64,000 nucleotides of DNA from Coptis chinensis (taxonomy: Eukaryota; Streptophyta; Magnoliopsida; Ranunculales; Ranunculaceae): NCBI GenBank assembly GCA_015680905.1, contig JADFTS010000073.1, positions 26,358 through 90,357 of the forward strand, written 5' to 3'. Made by a program: the position numbers and the translations under genes. Within the stretch, counting starts at the first letter, position 1, and each line of letters opens with the position of its first letter. Below the pieces are notes generated by a model, which had not been told where the DNA came from, ran no database searches, and saw only the letters and a program-made list of their open reading frames with translations. Shown piece by piece: positions 58,351 through 64,000 of this stretch.

Positions 58351-61300
58351 CACTTTCTCAAGTGCTACATCACCATCCTTAACGACATACCGTATAAAAT
58401 GATAACGGACATCAATATGCTTTGTCCGAGCATGATGAACCTGGTTTTTCGCCAAATGAATAGCACTCTGACTATCACAATGCAAAGCAACAACTGTTAC
58501 GCTTCAATACCCATATCATCGGGAAGACCTCGAAGCCATAATGCCTCTTTCCTGTCCTGCGCCATCGCCATATACTCGCACCGGTAGTAGATAGAGCAAG
58601 CAGAAGCTGTAACATAGACCTCCAACTAACCGGTGCACCATGCATCATAAACACATAACCGGTAGGTCGATCGTCGTCTCTCACTAGATCACCTGCATAA
58701 TCTGAATCCACATATCCACCGACATAACAAGTGCCTCCACCATAAACCCAATCCTATATCCAAGGTACCGCTTCAAGTACCTTAATACCCATTTCATTTG
58801 CCCCAATCTTTGCTTCCGGGATTAGCCATATACACGCTACAACACTAACGCACTGAAATGTGTCCGGGCGCAGTGCACACCATAGCATATATATCAAAGC
58901 CGGCACGGCACTTGCATAAGGAACATTAGCCATATGCTTTTGTTCCTCCACCGAACTAAGAGAACTTAGTCGAAAAGCCTAAAATGCCCAACTAAAGGTG
59001 TAGAAACCGACTTTGCATTCTCCATACCAAATCGAAAATTACTTTACGAAGGTATTTCTTACGAGATATAACTATCCGTCACTTCTTCCTATCTCTGTCA
59101 ATCTCCATGCCCAATTATCTTCTTGGCTCCACCTAAGTCTTTCATCTCAAACTCGGAGATAAGTTGAGATTTCAACTTGTTTATCTCCACCATGCTTTTC
59201 GGAAGCAATAAGCATGTCATCCACAAAAAAAGAGATAGATGAAGTCATTACCACGAAGCGCTTCTAAAGTAGACCGGCTGATCATACTTACGCCCGGTTA
59301 TACTCATGTTGCATCATGAGCGTGTCAAAGCGTTTGTACCATTGCAGGCGTTTGCTTTAACCCGCACAATGACCGATTCAATTTGCATACATGATCTTCT
59401 TTCGGCAATAACAAACCCTTTCAAGTCTCATATAGATCTCTTCCTCCAAGTCCCCATGCAAGAAAGCAGCACATCAAGTTGCTCTAACTCCAAGTCGAGT
59501 GAGCAACTAAACTCAATAACACACGAATGGAAATATGTTTGACCACCGGGGAAAATACCTCATTGTAGTCGACTCCTTCCTTCTGTGAGAAACCCTTTGC
59601 TACTACTCTTGCTTTGTACCCAATACTATCGGACTCAGGAAGGACCTCTTTCTTTCTGAACACCCATTTATTGGCGATAGTCCTTTTGCCCTTTGGCAAT
59701 AAAACTAGGTCCCATGTGTGATTTTTATCAAGAGACTCCATCTCTTGTTGCATAGCAACCAACCAATCTCTGTAATGAGCATCTCTAAAAGCTTCCTTGA
59801 AACTATCTGGCTCATCATCTTCGATATTCAGTGAATATGCCACTAAATCCACCTGACCATAGTGTTTCACCGACTTCTCGTGCCCATACTTGTGCACTTC
59901 TTTAACTTGTCTCTTTGGCCTAGGGTCAGCCAATACAAGTTGCGGATGCTCTTGCTCTTAGTCTTTGTTCTTTGTGTGGTTCCATGATTTGGTACCTCAT
60001 CATGAACCAACCCGGTCATCTGGCATCGATCGACAACTCAAAGCTTCGATTGGCTTGAACTTCTGGAGACTCGCCATTATTCCCCGACTCTTTCCGGCTT
60101 ACTAAAGATAACCGCGAAAGTCTCATCAAACGTAACATCTCTGCTGACTAGGAACTTGTGGTCTTCTAGACACCACAATCTGTATCCCTTTACCCCATTT
60201 GTGAAGCCTAAGAATATGACTTTCTTAGCTCTAGGATCTAGTTTGCTCTCCCTCACATGGTAGTAAGCAGTCGATCTAAACACTCGCATGAAAATACTAT
60301 AATCAGCTGGGTTACCTGACCACACCTCATAAAGTGTCTTGCAATCTATATACTGAACGGTGACCTATTATATAGGTAACCGTCATGGACACTTTGCATC
60401 GCCCAATACTCTTTGCTTAGGCGGCATTAGACAACAAACATCTCGCTCTTTCAAGCAAGGTTCTATTCATCCTCTCGCCCATTCCATTCTGGCGAGGTGT
60501 GCCCCTTTTTGTCCGATTAATGCGGCAATTCCATGTTCGCACAAAAACTCTTGGAAGGGCCCATAGGTATATTACGTACCATTGTCGGGACCGTAGTGTC
60601 TTTACCTTCCTATCATGCGATTCTCAACCCTTACCGTCCACTTCTTAAATGTCTCAAACACTTCATCTTTTCGTTTTCATCATATACACCCACACACATG
60701 GCGGGTATGATCATCGATGAATGAGACATAATAGCGGTTACCTCCGCTTTGAAGCCACTCTAGAGGGTCCCCAAACATCCGTATGCACATAGTCAAGGAT
60801 GCGTGTGGTCGTGTGCTTGCTTGACTTGAACTTGACTCTGCCGCTTTGCTTCCCGTAATGCTCATTGAAACCCGCGAAACCATGCTTGGCTTCTTTCAAG
60901 TCTTTCAAGAACCAAACTTGCCGCAACTCAAACAAACCCTTTTCACTCGTATGCCCTAGTCGGCGTATGCCACATCTTAGTGCATTCAGAATCATCACTA
61001 CATGCACCCACTGCTACATTGCCTATCACCATACTACCCGTCAAAGTATACAAGGTTAAGGTGTCTTTAACCGCTTCATAAACCTGTTAAAGAGCCGACA
61101 ATCTTTAGGACTCCACCTTCGCCCACAAACTGTTGGCCTTTGGAATCCAAGGTACCAAAAGAAATAAGGTTTTTCTTTAGCTCAGGAACATGCCTCACAT
61201 CAGTTAAAGTCCTCACTATATCATCATACATCTTAACCCGTATAGTTCTAATTCCTACCGTCTTACAAGCAACGTTATTACCCATCAAAATGGAACCACC

Positions 61301-61640
61301 ATTAATGCTCTCATAAGAAGTAAACCACTTTCTATTCGGGCACATATGGTAGGAACATCCGGAATCAAGAATCCACCTTTCGACCATATAGTCTTGTGTG
61401 GACACCGCGAGACTCAACTTCGTCCCCGAGACTCGAAGCATAACTTGCCTTAATTTTTGCCTTACCTTTCTTCTTACCATCTCTCTTGTTCTCTTTCTTC
61501 AGGTGAGGACAATTACTTGCTTAATGTCCCTTTTCATCGCAATTGTAGCACTTCACATGTGTCAAAGGCTTCTTTGACTTGGACCTAGACTTCTCATTGC
61601 TTGTAGAAGCTTTTTCATATGACCTTCCTCTTGCCACTAG
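58351..61640 (-). pseudogene. Ty1/copia polyprotein relic split by the gypsy element
   Basis: Reading leftward on the minus strand: Gag zinc knuckle CYNCDEKGH..ASNC (61,550), protease [10 protein letters not shown] (61,370), integrase zinc part LGHTSEKGLFEL and VHTDVWGPS (60,960-60,760), GYRLWCLEDHKFLVSRDVTF (60,180), reverse transcriptase NKWVFRKKE, YKARVVAKGFSQKEGVDY and EVFSPVVKHISIR (59,700-59,500), and RNase H MDSDYAGDLVRDDDRPTGY (58,711). Order is Gag-PR-IN-RT-RH, hence copia. Many frames are broken; the 5' LTR is missing. The C terminus and 3' LTR continue at 49,395-48,565. Confidence 0.92.
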
Positions 61641-61657
61641 CCCTTGATCTGCATCAA

Positions 61658-61702
61658 TGCTATTCTCTTGCCACTAGCCCCTGACCTGCATCAATGCAAT
61701 CA
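61658..61702. repeat. Short direct repeat at the copia 5' border
   Basis: CTTGCCACTAGCCC.TGA and CTGCATCAATGC occur at about 61,630 and 61,668. It marks the point where copia similarity stops, consistent with a local duplication at the truncation. Confidence 0.7.
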
Positions 61703-62302
61703 TCAAAAATAGGAATAAAACACAAGATCAAACAATCAATTAGATGAAAGGTTAAATTAGGAATACTCACGGTAGATACTAATAGACAGTTTCGGCAAGA
61801 CTCGTTGTTGGTCATCAAGCATCCTGGCTGTGAAATAAATTAAAAGAGAAAAAGTAAATAAAAAATAAAAATAGGAAATAAATAAGACTATAATTGGGAA
61901 AGAAAAGGGAAATTTAGGGTTTCACCTGTATTGAAGAGTGCAACCGCGAACCAGAGCTGCAACATAGTATCGGTACTGTTCATGGACGCTCAAGTTCGAT
62001 GGGATTTGGATCCTGGGCGCATACTGCTTTCGGATCATCAATACGATCAAGTATCAGGCGATGATTTTCTAAGACACAAATATTGTGATCTGCTCTAATG
62101 ACTGCTGATTTGATCATGTACCTGAGAGGATCTAGAGCAAGAGCTTCAAAGTCGATGTCGTGGCCTGGATCATATCACGACCTCCTTGCTCCCAGTCATT
62201 GATGGCGCCATAGATCAATGCAATTTGGTCCACAGTGAATCCAGTAGAGATTGGAGCACTCCCACGCATCATTGCCTGGTTATAAGCTTCGTAAGCTTCA
62301 GT

Positions 62303-62385
62303 CCTTCTGATGTTAACTTGATCTTCTTCGTCAGATTCTTTGAACTTCTGATGTTAACTTGATCTTTTTCGTCAGATTCTTCTTC
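62303..62385. repeat. 38-bp direct duplication
   Basis: TTCTGATGTTAACTTGATCT followed by TCTTCGTCAGATTCTT occurs twice, next to each other, with one C/T difference. Confidence 0.9.
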
Positions 62386-62480
62386 AAAATCAACTTCTGC
62401 ATCTCGACCACTTCTTATAGCAAGTTGGACTTCTCTCTTAGTTCTGACTCTAGTAAGCACTCCTCATTGATAAATATAAT

Positions 62481-62898
62481 GGGGTGCGTGTGGAGGCGGT
62501 CGCACCCCCTAAGATTAGAAAAACTCCACTACCACATAACTAATTGCCTAAATTTTTTTTTAAACTATAATGACTCGCTCTATCTCATTTTTTTAAGCAA
62601 ACTTCCACTACTGCACTCCCAAAATTTTTACAACTATAGTGAGAATATAATAATAAATAATAATAATAATAAACATTTCAATAAACCATTTTTGTTTACT
62701 TTTCTTTTTGCCCTTACAAAATTATTATTTATCATTTATTTTGAGTCCAAAACCATTAAAGAGGGACAAATGTGTCTTTGAATGTTTGATGGGTTGATGA
62801 GACTAAAACAAATAGCCAAATGCGCAAAGCCTAACCGGTCAGTTTGTATAATTATAATCACCCGTAGCAAACCCGTAAGCTCTCCCTCTTTTCTTTCA
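62481..62898. other. Intergenic DNA
   Basis: AT-rich with AATAAT runs. Nothing recognised. Confidence 0.45.
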
Positions 62899-63516
62899 CT
62901 CTCAATTCTTAAACAAGCGGTTAGACCTCAACAAAAAAAAACAAAAATAAATAAAAATAAAAAAATCAGAAAGGACTTGCGGCACAACTTGTTGCACGTT
63001 TGTCCTACTTATTTATAAACTCGTTATCATTATCAATAAAATTTATACTTAAAAAAAACAAAACAAAACAAGGTAATTTTTTTATTTTCAATGTTAATCT
63101 TTTATAGTTTTCTCCAAATGATAGTAGGGTTATATAGACTTATAATATTATATGAAGTTAACAATTTCTTAAATTGTTGCACTCTCAATTCTTAAACAAG
63201 CGGTTAGACCTCAACCCAACAAAAAAAACAAAAAACAAAAAACAAAAAACAAAAAACAAAAAACAAAAAACAAATTCAGAAAGGACTTACAGCGCAATTT
63301 GTTGTACGTTTGTCATATTTATTTATAAACTCGTTATCATTATCAATAAAATTTCCACTTAAAAAAAACAAAACAAAACAATGTAATTTTTTATTTTCAA
63401 TATTAATCTTTTATAGTTTTCTCCAAATGATAGTAGGGTTATATAGACTTCTAACATTATAGGGGTTTTAGGAAGTTAAAATATTATAGGAAGTTAACAA
63501 TTTCTTAAATTGTTAT
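62899..63516. repeat. Large two-copy tandem duplication
   Basis: Unit 1 (62,899-63,179) and unit 2 (63,180-63,516) share CACTCTCAATTCTTAAACAA, CAGAAAGGACTT, ACTCGTTATCATTATCAATA and TTAACAATTTCTTAAATTGT at about 90% identity. Unit 2 is longer because of an AAAAAAC minisatellite (63,221-63,272, about seven units) and a small internal duplication of ATTATAGG..GTTA. Confidence 0.88.
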
Positions 63517-63763
63517 AAACTTGTAGACTAGATTATGTAGATATATATAGACATAATAATATCAATTAAAGCCTTAAGTGTTTAACTTCATCAGTCCATA
63601 TTAAATTTTTAGTAGTCAACGCACTATAGTTTTGTGAATTGAAATAAATGCATAATTTTGTTGATTTTTATTGTTTATATATTGTGACAAAAAAAAGTAA
63701 AAAAAATTGCATATGTTTTTTTTGGGTTGGGTGGGGTGTGCACATAATCTCGCATCCCTTGGC
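63517..63763. other. Intergenic DNA
   Basis: Nothing recognised. Confidence 0.4.
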
Positions 63764-63934
63764 TTAGAATTCTGGCTCCGTACCTGACACTCCTTGTTCA
63801 CTAGGTCTAGCCCTCTTAGTGCTGATTTCATCAGTGATGGTCATCAACATTGTTCCTGGTGCACATCTCTCAAAAGATCTTCGACCTAATTTAGTGATGG
63901 ATAGGTTTTTGAGACTGGATCTAGAAAACTTCAT
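63764..63934 (-). CDS. Possible first exon or 56-aa ORF, MKFSRSSLKNLS...
   Basis: ATG at 63,934 (minus), preceded by a purine-rich GAGAGAAAG/CTCTCTTT leader, opens a basic Ser/Arg-rich frame: KLGRRSFERCAPGTMLM. It either stops at 63,764 or is spliced at a good donor CAG/GTACGG at 63,783. No family recognised. Confidence 0.25.
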   Translation of the reverse strand: MKFSRSSLKNLSITKLGRRSFERCAPGTMLMTITDEISTKRARPSEQGVSGTEPEF

Positions 63935-64000
63935 GGTTGTTTGAGAAGTGGAGAAACGAGGAGAGAGAAAGGGAGTTGAGAGAAAATGAAATGAAAATGA

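Larger units (their letters stand above)
61641..62480 (-). other. Unidentified coding-like sequence
   Basis: On the minus strand two overlapping frames look coding: MLTRVRTKREVQLAIRSGRD, then in a second frame STGFTVDQIALIYGAINDWE and in a third FEALALDPLRYMIKSA with NICVLENHRLILDRIDDP. I do not recognise the family. It may be part of a captured gene or an unusual retroelement region upstream of the copia gag. A 38-bp duplication (about 62,303-62,385) lies inside. Confidence 0.35.

Overview
The window is nuclear DNA of a flowering plant, most likely a eudicot. The grounds are GT-AG introns, AT-rich intergenic DNA, plant-only gene families (CASP-like proteins, plastid FtsZ, GDP-mannose pyrophosphorylase of the ascorbate pathway), a degraded chloroplast rpl33 copy and plant retrotransposon lineages. 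I cannot name the family or species from sequence alone. No CRISPR array, operon or complete tRNA/rRNA gene was seen. Gene models were built by hand from splice signals and reading phase.

Left part (1-18.1 kb): small tandem repeats, then a cluster of three CASP-like family 5 genes in tandem. The first copy (5.4-6.8 kb) is broken and has lost exon 1 next to a copia gag fragment. The second (11.4-12.9 kb) and third (13.8-15.9 kb) have complete three-exon frames. Between them lie a two-exon unknown gene (7.6-9.0 kb) and the 3' exon of a beta-amylase pseudogene (9.6-10.4 kb, minus). At 16.6-18.0 kb (minus) is the clearest housekeeping gene, a complete four-exon GDP-mannose pyrophosphorylase.

Middle (18.1-36 kb): a 405-bp element made of GATATATCGG-like words, of which a 96%-like second copy lies at 3.8 kb; LINE, copia, gypsy and RT-like remnants; a Mutator-type element with a perfect 9-bp target duplication; and two members of an unrecognised gene family (an exon at 20.9-21.3 kb minus, and a four-exon 319-aa gene at 29.4-33.7 kb plus). 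An LRR fragment and the rpl33 plastid insertion follow.

Right part (36-64 kb): two tandem organic cation/carnitine transporter genes, each broken by its own set of lesions; a SINE and a hAT-type element; an FtsZ2-like pseudogene whose last visible intron holds a hAT-type element that was itself split by a 1.5-kb solo LTR (target duplications seen for both); and an 8.9-kb Ty3/gypsy element of the Tat type (49,401-58,345) inserted, with target duplication GTGTC, into the 3' end of a minus-strand Ty1/copia element. The rest of the window is repeats and DNA in which I recognise nothing.

Functionally, the plausible working genes are the GDP-mannose pyrophosphorylase, two CASP-like genes and perhaps the two unknown-family genes. 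Everything else recognisable is pseudogene or mobile DNA.
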